A stretch of DNA of 64,000 bases, taken from contig CALSNJ010000001.1 of assembly GCA_943787745.1 (NCBI GenBank), positions 62,001 to 126,000 of the forward strand. Reading direction: 5' to 3'. Positions 43,028-51,699 of the stretch are shown here, piece after piece. Every line of letters begins with the position of its first letter. The first letter of the stretch is position 1. This stretch comes from an uncultured Alphaproteobacteria bacterium (GTDB lineage Bacteria > Pseudomonadota > Alphaproteobacteria > UBA6615). The notes under the pieces are model-generated. The model saw only the letters and a list, made by a program, of their open reading frames with translations. It ran no database searches and was not told the DNA's origin. The translations under genes and the position numbers were made by a program.

Positions 43028-44749
43028 TTGATCTCGCGTGGGCAGGCTGTCGTTGTTCTGATCGCGATTCTGATCGCTGCTGCTGCTTTTCGATTGGTCG
43101 GGATTGACTATGGGCTGCCGCACCCTTTGGTTTCTGACGAAGAAATTCTGATCGGCGGTGCTTTGCGAATGGCGCAGACCGCAAGCTTTATCCCGACGCT
43201 CGATCCGGCTCTGGCTGAACAGCTTTATTATCCCGTAGGCCTTCCCTATGCCTATCTCGCGGTGTTTGCACCGGTTGCCGGTCTGCTGTTTGCCGGATAT
43301 GGCTTTCCGCCGATGTCGGAATTCACGACGGTATTGCTGACCCATCTGGACATGTTTTTTCTGGTGGCGCGGCTGTTGGGGGCAGTGCTCTCTGTCGCGA
43401 CTGTCTGGATTATCTATCGATTGGGGGCGGCGATGTTTGCCTCTCCCATAGCCGGGCTGTTTGCAGCGGCTTTGCTTTCAGTGAGCTGGTTCCATGTTCT
43501 GTTGGGCCATTTTGCCCGCCACTGGTCTGCGACTGTTTTTTTTACCTGGCTGATTGTCTGGCTTGCCTGGCGTTACTATGAAACGCCGAGCGTTCGTCGC
43601 GCGATCTGGTGCGGCTTGGCCGCAGCCATGGGGTTTGCTGTTGGCTACATCGCGGTTCTCGGTTACGGCGCATTCGGGTTGCTCCATCTCATTCGCCACA
43701 GGGCGCGGTTTTTTAACCGTTATCTGATTTGGGGATTGCTGGCCGCGGGGGGTGGCATATTGATTGCGGGCGCCCTTCATGTTCCGGCGATCGAGCGGCT
43801 TGTGGGGAGCAACGCGCCGGTTCTGCCTGTGGACCAGATCAAGTCGCTCGGCGGCTATATGGAGATGCTCAGCTTTTACATGATGACGCTCTGGCATGCC
43901 GAACCGGTGCTACTGGTGTCGGGCGCCGTCGGGGGACTGCTGGCGCTGGTCGGTTTCCGCTGGCATGTCGGCGTGCTCGTGCTCGCATTTTTCGGGTATA
44001 CGGTTTTTCTGTATCTCTTCATGCCGCTCGAAGATCGTTACATCCTGCCGGCCATTCCTGTACTGACGCTTCTTGCAGGTGGTGGGGCCGCCATTCTCGG
44101 GTCGGGCTCTTTCCGCCGTGTCTTTGTGATCCGTGTCTTTGCCGTTGTCATGCTCGCGTTGATGTACGCGGGGTGGAACGTGACCACGTTCAACGGCTTG
44201 CTCAACGCACCGGATTCGCGTGAGCGCGCGATTGATTGGGTTGCTGAACGAGCGACAGCCGATGACGGGATTGTTCTCGCTATGAACCCCGTCAAACTGC
44301 CTGCGGCGACCAGCGGGTTGAAGGTGCAGGCGGTGTTGGCTCCGGCAAGTCTGGATGCCGTTGATCGCTTGGCCCTTTCGGGGGGCCGTGCAGGCGGATT
44401 TCATGTGGTGCATCTCAACCGGTTTGCGCCGGATGCGCTGGAAGGCGCGGCGGGCGCCGCACTTCTGGCTCAGCTTCGGGATTCCGGGTTTCGGTACATC
44501 CTGGTCGCACAACGTCATGATCTGCCGCGCACAAGGTTTCACGAAGAACTCGCGCAGCTCGGCCGCCCTGTTGAGACCTATGACCCAACCACGCGTCGAA
44601 GCGATGTGACCCCGCCAGATATGCGGACAACGATTCTGGTCCAGAATCGTATGGTGCACGACTATTCCGGGCTTCGTTATCTGGGCCCGCGTGTCGAAAT
44701 CTATGATCTTGAACGCGTCAGAATCTCGGAATCGGACCCGCGACGGTAG
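43028..44749 (+). CDS. GT-C membrane glycosyltransferase (ArnT/PMT-like)
   Basis: 573 residues if TTG at 43028 is the start. The first loop after helix 1 has the acidic GT-C motif in LPHPLVSDEEIL. At least nine hydrophobic helices follow, then a soluble periplasmic C-terminus from about residue 400. Family members transfer a sugar from undecaprenyl phosphate to lipid or protein in the periplasm. An ATG at 43011 overlaps the previous stop as ATGA but leads to a stop after six codons. Since ATGA coupling is common here, one lost base near 43028 may hide the real start. Confidence 0.78.
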   Translation: MISRGQAVVVLIAILIAAAAFRLVGIDYGLPHPLVSDEEILIGGALRMAQTASFIPTLDPALAEQLYYPVGLPYAYLAVFAPVAGLLFAGYGFPPMSEFTTVLLTHLDMFFLVARLLGAVLSVATVWIIYRLGAAMFASPIAGLFAAALLSVSWFHVLLGHFARHWSATVFFTWLIVWLAWRYYETPSVRRAIWCGLAAAMGFAVGYIAVLGYGAFGLLHLIRHRARFFNRYLIWGLLAAGGGILIAGALHVPAIERLVGSNAPVLPVDQIKSLGGYMEMLSFYMMTLWHAEPVLLVSGAVGGLLALVGFRWHVGVLVLAFFGYTVFLYLFMPLEDRYILPAIPVLTLLAGGGAAILGSGSFRRVFVIRVFAVVMLALMYAGWNVTTFNGLLNAPDSRERAIDWVAERATADDGIVLAMNPVKLPAATSGLKVQAVLAPASLDAVDRLALSGGRAGGFHVVHLNRFAPDALEGAAGAALLAQLRDSGFRYILVAQRHDLPRTRFHEELAQLGRPVETYDPTTRRSDVTPPDMRTTILVQNRMVHDYSGLRYLGPRVEIYDLERVRISESDPRR

Positions 44750-44836
44750 GACTTCGTTAACCAACACCCTGTTGAATGAGAATCCGCACGTGTTTGTAGT
44801 TGGCACATGCCGGTTTTCTGCTCTTTGGCGCACAGG

Positions 44837-45901
44837 GTGATCGCTTTGCCGAGTACATTTGAAATCTCTGGCCGCCCCATTGGGGGAGACGCCCCGGCGT
44901 ATCTGATTGCAGAAGTGGCGCAGGCCCATGATGGGTCTCTGGGCACCGCCCACGCTTTTGTGGATGCCGCCGCGGATGCCGGTGCCGATGCGGTGAAGTT
45001 CCAGACCCATATTGCCGATGCCGAATCGACACGCGACGAGCCGTTCCGGGTCAAGTTCAGTCGCAAGATGAAACGCGGCTCGATTACTGGCGGCGTATGG
45101 AGTTCAGTGCGGCAATGGCTGGGGCCTTGCCGATCATGCACGTGATCGCGGTCTGCATTTTCTGAGTTCAGCCTTTTCGCTGGAGGCCGTGGACTTGCTC
45201 CGCGGCCTTGGCGTTCCGGCATGGAAGATCGCATCCGGCGAAGTTCTGACGGCAGCGCTGGTGGATGCGATCTGTGCGGATGGGAAGCCGGTCATTCTTT
45301 CAAGCGGCATGAGTCCCTGGGCTCGATATCGATGCCGCGGTTGCGCGCATCAGGCGTCCGGCGCACCGGTTGCCGTTCTGCAATGTGTCAGCCGATATCC
45401 CACACCGCTTCGCGATATTGGTTTGAATGTGATCGATGAAATGCGCGCCCGCTACGATTGCCCTGCGGGGCTGTCCGATCACTCCGGGACTGCCATGGCC
45501 GGCGATGGCGGCCGTTTCCAGAGGAGCCGCGATCGTAGAGCTGCACATCACGCTTTCAGATCGGATGTTTGGTCCCGATGTCCCGTCGTCACTGACGGTG
45601 GAACAATTTCGCATGGTGGCTGATCTGCGCGACGCGGTTGCCGAAATGGATGCGCATCCCGCTGACAAGGATCTCGGTGGCCGAGGAACTGTCCGATATG
45701 CGGTCCATGTTCGGCCGCAGTCTGGCATCGAAGCAAAACCTCTGCGCGGGGACCCTGATTACCGAAGAGATGCTTGTGGCCAAAAAACCTGCGACGGGAA
45801 TCCCTGTTGGAGATGCCGACGCCGTAATTGGTCGGACGCTGGCACGCGATGTTACCTCGGACCGCCTGATTGCGTGGGATGACCTGCGCGTGGATGGCTG
45901 A
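44837..45901 (+). pseudogene. neuB: Third NeuB-family nonulosonate synthase, multiply frameshifted
   Basis: A full-length NeuB protein can be followed across changing frames: FEISGRPIGGDAPAYLIAEVAQAHDGSLG, GADAVKFQTHIADAE, LDYWRRMEFSAA, WGLADHARDRGLHFLSSAFSLEAVDLL, PAWKIASGEV, PVILSSGMS, VAVLQCVSRYPTPL, GLSDHSGTA, VELHITLSDRMFGPD and the SAF-type tail ending WDDLRVDG. Breaks lie near 45070, 45115, 45318, 45352, 45495 and 45690. Start is uncertain (GTG 44837, or ATG 44807 upstream). It differs from the two intact NeuB paralogues. No amino-acid decay is seen between breaks. Confidence 0.75.
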
Positions 45902-45910
45902 AGGAACCCG

Positions 45911-46726
45911 ATGATGAGCCTTGCTGAATCCCGACCCGAGTTCCGTTTCTCCCCTGAAGCGCTCGAGGACCATTTTGCGGTTCTCTCTGAGAAGGTTTTC
46001 CAGACCGCAACCAAGTGGCCGCATTTCGAGTTGCTGCTCAAGGATGTGCGCCATCTGGCGGCTCAGACCCCGGCCGGGGCGCGGGTCGTTTCGATGGAAC
46101 GCGGCCTTCTCTATGGCGGATGTTCGTTGATCGCACCGTTTTTTCAGGACCACGATTTTGTCTCGCTCGATTGCAGTCCGGCCAGTGCCGATGACAGGGG
46201 TGCTTACAACAGCGTGATGGTCGAGGATCCGCGCTTTCTGTTTGTGCCGACGACCCATCGTGGGGATATCGATCGGACGGGCCTGGAAACAGCCGGCGCT
46301 GATCTCGTGTTGGTCCCCAACCTTGTGCACCACGTTGCGGATCAGGCGAGTCTGTTTGCCGAGTTTGCCCGGCTCGTGAAACCGGGTGGGAAGGTTTATG
46401 TCTTTGAACCCCTGTTGCGCGAACTCCACCAGATCCCGGATGACTATCTGCGCTGGACACCATTTGGCATGGCTCGTGCGCTGGAGAATGCCGGGTTGCA
46501 GCCCGCGCCACCCGCGCTGACCGGCGGACCCTTTGAGGCGATTGCCTATTGCTGGGCGCAAGCCTTGGAGTACCTGCCAGACGACAAGCGGGCTGAAATG
46601 TCGGCATGGTTCTATGACACCCACATGTCGGAGCTGATGGCATGGGATGCAGTCTGCGATGAGAATAAAGTCCGCTCACACACGGCGTTTCCTGTCGCGT
46701 TCTCGATTCTGGCGGAGAAGATGTGA
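45911..46726 (+). CDS. Class I SAM-dependent methyltransferase
   Basis: 271 residues; the first two codons are both ATG, so the start may be 45911 or 45914. Core: ARVVSMERGLLYGGCSLIAPFF (loose motif I), DHDFVSLDCSPASAD, ADLVLVPNLVHHVADQASLFAEFARLVKPGGKVYVFEP, and a C-terminal FSILAEKM. It stands 9 nt after the NeuB-like gene and overlaps the NeuA-like gene as TGATG. This suggests a small neuB-methyltransferase-neuA unit making a methylated nonulosonate. Confidence 0.75.
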   Translation: MMSLAESRPEFRFSPEALEDHFAVLSEKVFQTATKWPHFELLLKDVRHLAAQTPAGARVVSMERGLLYGGCSLIAPFFQDHDFVSLDCSPASADDRGAYNSVMVEDPRFLFVPTTHRGDIDRTGLETAGADLVLVPNLVHHVADQASLFAEFARLVKPGGKVYVFEPLLRELHQIPDDYLRWTPFGMARALENAGLQPAPPALTGGPFEAIAYCWAQALEYLPDDKRAEMSAWFYDTHMSELMAWDAVCDENKVRSHTAFPVAFSILAEKM

Positions 46727-47484
46727 TGACGTGGCGCGAGGGTGGCCATGAACGAGGCGTACTTGCAGTTGTTCCGGCCCGCGGAGGCTCCAAGGGAATT
46801 CCTGGAAAGAATATGAAGCGGCTCGGTGGCCTGACGCTTGTCGGGCGCGCGACGCAACTGGCAGCGTCATTGCCCTGGGTCGATCAGGTCATTGTTTCGA
46901 CCGATGATCCCGAGATCGCGGCCGAGGTTATGCGGCAGGGCGGCGATGCACCGTTCCTGCGCCCGGAACATCTGGCCAGCGACACTGCGTCTTCGGACGA
47001 CATGTGGCGTCATGCCTGGACTGCGGCAGAAGCGCATTATGATCGTCGTTTCGATGTTTCTATCCTGCTTGAGCCCACCAGTCCGCTGCGGCAATCAACG
47101 GATCTTGCCGCGACGATGGAGGCCCTTTTCACGGATGATCATTGCGCGGCGGTGACTGTCAGCCCCACACCCGCGCATTATACGCCGCACAAGACGCTGA
47201 CAGTGGGATCGGATGGCCGGGTTGGGTTTCTGGTCGAGGATGGCGCCCGGTTTGCGAGGCGTCAGGAAGTCCCGCCTCTCTATCATCGAAACGGGCTTTG
47301 CTATGCTCTGCGTCGCGATCCGTTCCTCGCAGGCGCACCGATTCTGAACGAAGACAGCGCTGCCGTCGTGGTCGAGCGTCAGGTCGTGAACATTGATGAA
47401 CCGTTTGAGTTGGAACTTGCGGCCTGGCTTCTTGAAAGACAGAATCGCGTTACGTCGGCAGTTCCTTTTGCAGAAACAGCTTGA
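46726..47484 (+). CDS. CMP-nonulosonate cytidylyltransferase (NeuA-like) 2
   Basis: 252 residues from the ATG at 46726 (TGATG overlap with the methyltransferase stop). CTP-binding AVVPARGGSKGIPGKNMKRLGG, IVSTDDPEIAAEV, PFLRPEHLASD, ILLEPTSPLRQSTDL, YHRNGLCYALRRD and VNIDEPFELELA. Catalytic motifs are intact. Its NeuB partner upstream is frameshifted, so either that gene works in the true sequence, or this enzyme serves another NeuB product. The stop is 12 nt from the convergent RfaH-like gene end. Confidence 0.85.
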   Translation: MTWREGGHERGVLAVVPARGGSKGIPGKNMKRLGGLTLVGRATQLAASLPWVDQVIVSTDDPEIAAEVMRQGGDAPFLRPEHLASDTASSDDMWRHAWTAAEAHYDRRFDVSILLEPTSPLRQSTDLAATMEALFTDDHCAAVTVSPTPAHYTPHKTLTVGSDGRVGFLVEDGARFARRQEVPPLYHRNGLCYALRRDPFLAGAPILNEDSAAVVVERQVVNIDEPFELELAAWLLERQNRVTSAVPFAETA

Positions 47485-47496
47485 GGTGACGCGTGT

Positions 47497-48012
47497 CTAG
47501 CTGGCGGGTGCCAGCGCTGTAAGCGGCATCTTTACGCGCACCTGACGGCCCAGAAGTTCAAGCAACAGGAACACACGATGCTGGTCTGAAGGAGCATCGA
47601 ATATGCCGACTTGGTCGCTCATGGCCCCGTCGGTGATGCGCACCTTGTCACCCTTCTGGAGTCCCGCACGTTCCCCAAGGACGACATAGCCGCTTTCATC
47701 CTCGTGGCGGCGAATGTCATTGATAACGTCATCGGGTACTGGTGCGGGCAATCCGCTATGGCAAATCAGTTCGCTGACACCGACCGTGGAATTCAATGCC
47801 CGCCAGCGGGCTCGTTCCGGGTCCATCCCGACAAACAGGTAGCCCGGAAACAACGGCGTCTGGACCGTGTCGGTTTTTCGCGCGTGGCGTCGACGCTTGA
47901 GATAACGGGGCAGGTAGCCGTCGAAACCCTGGCGCATGATATGCGCAAGCGCCTTGAACTCGCCATTGGGATGGGTCCGGACCACGAACCAGCGTTTGTT
48001 GGCCACGGTCAT
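47497..48012 (-). CDS. RfaH/NusG-family specialised antitermination factor
   Basis: 171 residues. The NGN domain (about 8-105) has KRWFVVRTHPNGEFKALAHI, the hallmark TPLFPGYLFVGMDPE and LNSTVGVSELICHSG, which align with RfaH (PLFPNYLFV, INATRGVSHFV) better than with housekeeping NusG. The C-terminal KOW-type domain (about 115-165) has KGDKVRITDGAMSDQVGIFD and VFLLLELLGRQVRVKMP. RfaH binds paused RNA polymerase at ops and prevents termination in long surface-glycan operons. It overlaps the winged-helix gene as ATGA and is therefore under that gene's promoter. Confidence 0.88.
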   Translation of the reverse strand: MTVANKRWFVVRTHPNGEFKALAHIMRQGFDGYLPRYLKRRRHARKTDTVQTPLFPGYLFVGMDPERARWRALNSTVGVSELICHSGLPAPVPDDVINDIRRHEDESGYVVLGERAGLQKGDKVRITDGAMSDQVGIFDAPSDQHRVFLLLELLGRQVRVKMPLTALAPAS

Positions 48013-48641
48013 GATTGTGCCTCGCTGATTCGGAGAAGCGAGGGTACGAACACACGCTGTGCCGGAAAGCTTTTGATCAGCGAGTCATACGCGGCCTGGG
48101 GGTCGGCGAGGGTTGTCAGCAACAGCGCGTCGATTTCACCAACCGCTTCGATGGATCCGACCACAGGGAACTGGGCAAAACTGTCATGGCCGTAGTCTGG
48201 GTCGACAATTGCCACGATTGAAACATCGGCTGCTTCGCAGAGCGAGGCAACTTCGGCGAGTTCGCTGGCGCCATACAGCGCGATTCTGGTCCACCCGCGT
48301 TGGCTGGCGGTCAGCAGGGCTTCGGTACATTGGTTGCGGGCGCTGCGGAAAAATCGAAATGAATCCGAGAGATATTCAGCGGTCAGACGGCTCTTCTCCG
48401 CAAACCCCTGAGGTGTGAGGTAGTAGGCGTAACGATTGGCGGGTGCCTGACTGACTTTGATCAGTCCCTTCTTGGCACAGCGTTTGAGATAGGCATTGGC
48501 AAGCCCCAGCGCGATGCCGAGTTCCTGCGCGACGGAACGTTGGGTGATCCGCTCGTTCTCATGCACAGCGTTGAGGATGCCCAGAGTGATCTCGGCATCA
48601 TCGGCCTTGCCCGGCGTTGAAATGCGTTCCGCGTTGCTCAT
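48009..48641 (-). CDS. Winged-helix regulator with C-terminal Rossmann-like domain
   Basis: 210 residues. Residues about 18-85 form a winged helix: ITLGILNAVHENERITQRSVAQELGIALGLANAYLKRCAKKGLI, then YAYYLTPQGFAEKSRL. Residues about 112-205 look like a Rossmann/CoA-binding or PglD-type fold: RIALYGASELAEVASLCEAADVSIVAIVDPDYG, DALLLTTLADPQAAYDSL. It could sense a nucleotide, a nucleotide sugar or redox state. Two operator palindromes lie 9-47 nt upstream of its ATG, implying autoregulation. It is followed by the RfaH-like gene and preceded by cysNC (84-bp gap). Confidence 0.8.
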   Translation of the reverse strand: MSNAERISTPGKADDAEITLGILNAVHENERITQRSVAQELGIALGLANAYLKRCAKKGLIKVSQAPANRYAYYLTPQGFAEKSRLTAEYLSDSFRFFRSARNQCTEALLTASQRGWTRIALYGASELAEVASLCEAADVSIVAIVDPDYGHDSFAQFPVVGSIEAVGEIDALLLTTLADPQAAYDSLIKSFPAQRVFVPSLLRISEAQS

Positions 48642-48648
48642 ATCACTC

Positions 48649-48665
48649 CGTTCACTTTATGAACG
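48649..48665. promoter_or_regulatory. Operator palindrome CGTTCA-N5-TGAACG, proximal copy
   Basis: A perfect inverted repeat (6-bp arms, centre CTTTA) just 8 nt upstream of the winged-helix ATG. Binding here would block the promoter exit and ribosome site. Its centre is 22 bp from that of the second copy, so both face the same side of the helix. Confidence 0.68.
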
Positions 48666-48691
48666 TAGTGCGTTCAAACGATGAACGTCAA
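48662..48691 (-). promoter_or_regulatory. Predicted promoter of the winged-helix/RfaH-like operon
   Basis: On the minus strand TTGACG (48686-48691), an 18-bp spacer and TACGTT (48662-48667, weak -10). The distal operator fills the spacer, and the proximal one covers the start region. This copies the layout of the pseB promoter (-35, then palindrome). The -10 is poor, so transcription may also come from cysDNC read-through. Confidence 0.4.
48671..48687. promoter_or_regulatory. Operator palindrome CGTTCA-N5-TGAACG, distal copy
   Basis: A perfect inverted repeat (6-bp arms, centre AACGA) that overlaps the end of the predicted -35 box of the winged-helix gene. Its core is identical to the site in the pseB promoter. 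Confidence 0.68.
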
Positions 48692-48725
48692 GTGATTCAA
48701 TGGATTAGTCGGATCAGTGTGTCGG

Positions 48726-50636
48726 TTACTTCGCCGTGACGGCGAAATTGGCTTTCACATAGGCAACCAGTTCATCAAGGCAGGATTCAATATCCTTATC
48801 GCTGGTGTCGACGATCAGTTCGGGGTCCGTCGGTTCCTCATAGGGAGCCGAAATACCGGTGAACTCCTGAATCTCGCCGGCCCGGGCGCGTTTGTACAAA
48901 CCCTTCGGGTCCCGGGACTCGCAGGTCGCAACGTCTGCCTTGATGTAGATTTCCCGGAAGGAATCCCCGCCAGCCTCACGAGCACGATCCCGGTCGGCAC
49001 GATAGGGCGAAATGAAGGCCGTGATCACGATCAGGCCGGCATCAGAGAGAAGCGCGGCGACTTCGCCGACCCGGCGAATGTTTTCGGCCCGGTCTTCGGG
49101 AGAGAATCCCAGATTGGCGTTCAACCCGGTCCGCACGTTATCACCGTCGAGCACATAGACCTGGTAGCCCTCGTCGAAGAGGCGATGTTCGAGCGCCATG
49201 GCGAGTGTAGATTTACCCGCACCCGAAAGACCGGTGAACCAAAGCACACCGGGTTGATGCCGGTTGCGGGCGGCGCGGCGGGTATTGTCCACGCCGTGAT
49301 CGACCTCGGTCAGGTTGGACGAGCGGATGGTGATCTGTTCCCGCTGATCTGGATAGCTGCCCATGGACACGATGCCGCCGGCCAGCGTGATGTGCCGGTC
49401 ATAGACAATGACCCGGCCTGTTCTTGGCAGATTGTCATGGTTGTCAATCGCGACCAGTTGGTTCGTTCGCACAACGACTTCGGCGATTTCGTCCCGCGAC
49501 ACTTTCGTGGCTTCATGATCAGACAGAGCTTCCACATCGATCACACGTTCGATCCGTTCGATCGTTGCATTCAGATGCCGCGGTCCGATCTTCAATCCAT
49601 AGGTCTTGCCGACCTCAAGTGGGGTGTCTGCCAGCCAGAACAGGCGCAGATGGAAGACGTCTGTCTCAATCGGGGCGTCCGAGACGTGGCTCGCGACTTC
49701 GCCACGCTCGACGAAAATCTGCTCATCAAGGGTGATGCCGACAGATTGTTCGGCACTTGCGGTGGTGGCGGGTTCGCCGGTGTTCCAGCTCTCGATGGAG
49801 GCGATCCGCGCAGTTCGATTGCTGGGCGAGAAGACCAGTTCGTCACCAACATGCAGTCGACCGGATTCAATTCGTCCGGCAAGAATTCGGCGGTCGTCGA
49901 ACTTGTAGACATCCTGCAGCGGCAATCGAAGTGGACGGTCAACCGGGGATTCCGGAAGTTCGAACTCGGCCATGGTTTCGATCACGCTCGGGCCGTCATA
50001 CCAGCTCATTCGATCCGATGCGGTGGCGACATTGTCGCCTTCGCGCGCCGAAATCGGGATGACCCGGCGGGCCTGAATGCCAATGCCTTCCAGGTAAGAT
50101 TTGTACTCGGTCTCAATTTGACGGAACCGCGCTTCATCGTAGTCGACGAGATCCATCTTGTTGACCGCCACAGCGACTTCGCGCACGCCGAGCAGTTGCA
50201 GAAGATAACTGTGGTGGCGCGACTGACGACGAACGCCCTGATCGGCATCGATCATCAGCATTGCGGCATCGGCGTTCGAGGCGCCGGTCACCATGTTGCG
50301 AATGAACTCACGATGCCCCGGCGCATCAATGATGACGTATTGGCGAGCGTTGTGGCGAAACCAGATTTGCGAAGTGTCGATGGTCACGCCCTGATCGCGT
50401 TCGGCTTTCAGACTGTCCATCAGGAAAGCCCACTCGAAGGGCATGCCCCGGCGCCGGCACATTTCCTGGATGGCTTCGAGCTTTCCATCGGGCAATTGGC
50501 CGGTGTCGTGGAACATGCGGCCTACGAGGGTGGACTTCCCGTGATCGACATGACCAACGATAACAACGCGCATCAGGTCACCGGATGTGGTGCCGGCGCG
50601 CAGTTCATTCATCTGTATTGCTGTGTCGTTGGGCAT
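48726..50636 (-). CDS. cysNC: Sulfate adenylyltransferase subunit 1 / APS kinase fusion
   Basis: 636 residues. Residues about 20-435 are the CysN GTPase: [46 protein letters not shown]. Residues about 445-636 are the CysC kinase: [54 protein letters not shown]. With CysD it makes APS and then PAPS, the sulfate donor. No PAPS reductase or sulfite reductase gene is nearby, so here PAPS probably feeds the sulfotransferase at 1.7 kb and not cysteine synthesis. It starts within a TAATG overlap with cysD. Confidence 0.95.
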   Translation of the reverse strand: MPNDTAIQMNELRAGTTSGDLMRVVIVGHVDHGKSTLVGRMFHDTGQLPDGKLEAIQEMCRRRGMPFEWAFLMDSLKAERDQGVTIDTSQIWFRHNARQYVIIDAPGHREFIRNMVTGASNADAAMLMIDADQGVRRQSRHHSYLLQLLGVREVAVAVNKMDLVDYDEARFRQIETEYKSYLEGIGIQARRVIPISAREGDNVATASDRMSWYDGPSVIETMAEFELPESPVDRPLRLPLQDVYKFDDRRILAGRIESGRLHVGDELVFSPSNRTARIASIESWNTGEPATTASAEQSVGITLDEQIFVERGEVASHVSDAPIETDVFHLRLFWLADTPLEVGKTYGLKIGPRHLNATIERIERVIDVEALSDHEATKVSRDEIAEVVVRTNQLVAIDNHDNLPRTGRVIVYDRHITLAGGIVSMGSYPDQREQITIRSSNLTEVDHGVDNTRRAARNRHQPGVLWFTGLSGAGKSTLAMALEHRLFDEGYQVYVLDGDNVRTGLNANLGFSPEDRAENIRRVGEVAALLSDAGLIVITAFISPYRADRDRAREAGGDSFREIYIKADVATCESRDPKGLYKRARAGEIQEFTGISAPYEEPTDPELIVDTSDKDIESCLDELVAYVKANFAVTAK

Positions 50637-51430
50637 TACATGTACCCCGAGGTGCGCAGGCGTTCGAAGGAGTCTTCCGCCTCGGTGTCCATGAGGCGCC
50701 CTGCGCGTTCGGGGGACCGGGTGGTTTCCAGTTCGGTGATGATCTCGTCGATGGTGGCTGCGTTGCTGTCGATCGGGGCCGTGATGTTTTTCTCACCAAG
50801 CGAACGATAGCGTTTTCCTTCCTGCGCAAAATAGAGCGGGTTGATCGGAATGTTCTCACGTTGTGAGTAGTGCCAGATATCAACCTCGGTCCAATGCAGC
50901 AGGGGGTGGATACGCAGATGCGCGCCTTCGGGGGTATCGGTTGTGTACTGGTCCCAGAACTCGGGCGGTTGATCACGAAATTCCCAGGCGCCGCTCAGGG
51001 CGCGGGGGCTGAATACGCGTTCCTTGGCGCGGGTGGCTTCCTCGTCGCGGCGGATGCCGACAATGATGCCCTTATAGGCGTCCCCATCCAGAAGTTTTGC
51101 CAGGCCGGCGCTTTTGCGTGCGGCTGAACGTGTCATTGGCGGCAGGTCGGGGTCCATCTCGCTTTCAGGGGGGCAATCTATGACGACCAGATCGAGATCC
51201 CATTCTTTTGTGTACTGATCGCGATAGGCATAGACCTCGTCCAGTTCCATGCCTGTGTCGAGTTGGACAACAGGAAATGGGACGCGGCCGAAAAATGCCT
51301 TACGTGCCAACCAGATGACGACGTTGGAATCCTTGCCGATTGACCAGAGTGCGGCCAAGGGGCTGGCGGCAGCATAGGCCTCACGCAGGATGTAAACGCT
51401 CTGGGCTTCAAGTCTGTCGAGACGGTCCAT
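50636..51430 (-). CDS. cysD: Sulfate adenylyltransferase subunit 2
   Basis: 264 residues. PP-loop ATP pyrophosphatase: [33 protein letters not shown] (SIGKDS loop), [52 protein letters not shown] and [17 protein letters not shown]. The partner of CysNC in activating sulfate. A TATAAT-containing promoter lies 24 nt upstream on the minus strand. Confidence 0.95.
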   Translation of the reverse strand: MDRLDRLEAQSVYILREAYAAASPLAALWSIGKDSNVVIWLARKAFFGRVPFPVVQLDTGMELDEVYAYRDQYTKEWDLDLVVIDCPPESEMDPDLPPMTRSAARKSAGLAKLLDGDAYKGIIVGIRRDEEATRAKERVFSPRALSGAWEFRDQPPEFWDQYTTDTPEGAHLRIHPLLHWTEVDIWHYSQRENIPINPLYFAQEGKRYRSLGEKNITAPIDSNAATIDEIITELETTRSPERAGRLMDTEAEDSFERLRTSGYM

Positions 51431-51699
51431 TATACACTAATCTTTTGTATGTAATTATACTTCAGGTTCATTTTCGGAAAACAACTGGCCTCACGTCCTG
51501 CCTTTGCAAGAGTGCAAGAGCGTGGACTGGTTTCTCTCATATGCATACTTGGTGTTTAGGGATTCGAAGGCATGATGCAAGCTCAATTGTTTCAATTTCC
51601 CTTATAGGTGTGTTCACGATGATGCTTGGCATGATCTTCCGGGCGCGCTAATAGCCGGACTTGCCGTGTTGTCTGCGGCTGATCCGGGAGTTGTCCGTC
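51431..51699. other. 269-bp divergent intergenic region
   Basis: AT-richer than its surroundings, between cysD (left) and the nucleotide-sugar dehydrogenase (right). It contains the cysD promoter, an 8-bp tandem repeat TGCAAGAG x2 near 51505, one GATTC (CcrM-type GANTC) site near 51570, and two lone GTTCA half-sites (51466, 51613) without their partner arm. I see no gene or terminator in it. Confidence 0.5.
51454..51484 (-). promoter_or_regulatory. Possible promoter of cysD-cysNC
   Basis: The minus strand has a perfect TATAAT (51454-51459), 24 nt upstream of the cysD ATG. The best -35 candidates are weak: TTGTTT with a 19-bp spacer (51479-51484) or TTTTCC with a 16-bp spacer. A second TATAAT overlaps the ATG itself and is unlikely to be used. 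Confidence 0.4.

Noticed and set aside
47500-47515. GCTGGC-GGGT-GCCAGC hairpin at the end of the RfaH-like gene as a terminator
   Set aside because: Lies inside the coding end (codons for ALAPAS) and has no T-tract on either strand.
48717-50810. 697-codon plus-strand open frame
   Set aside because: Antisense to cysNC, whose motifs are unambiguous.
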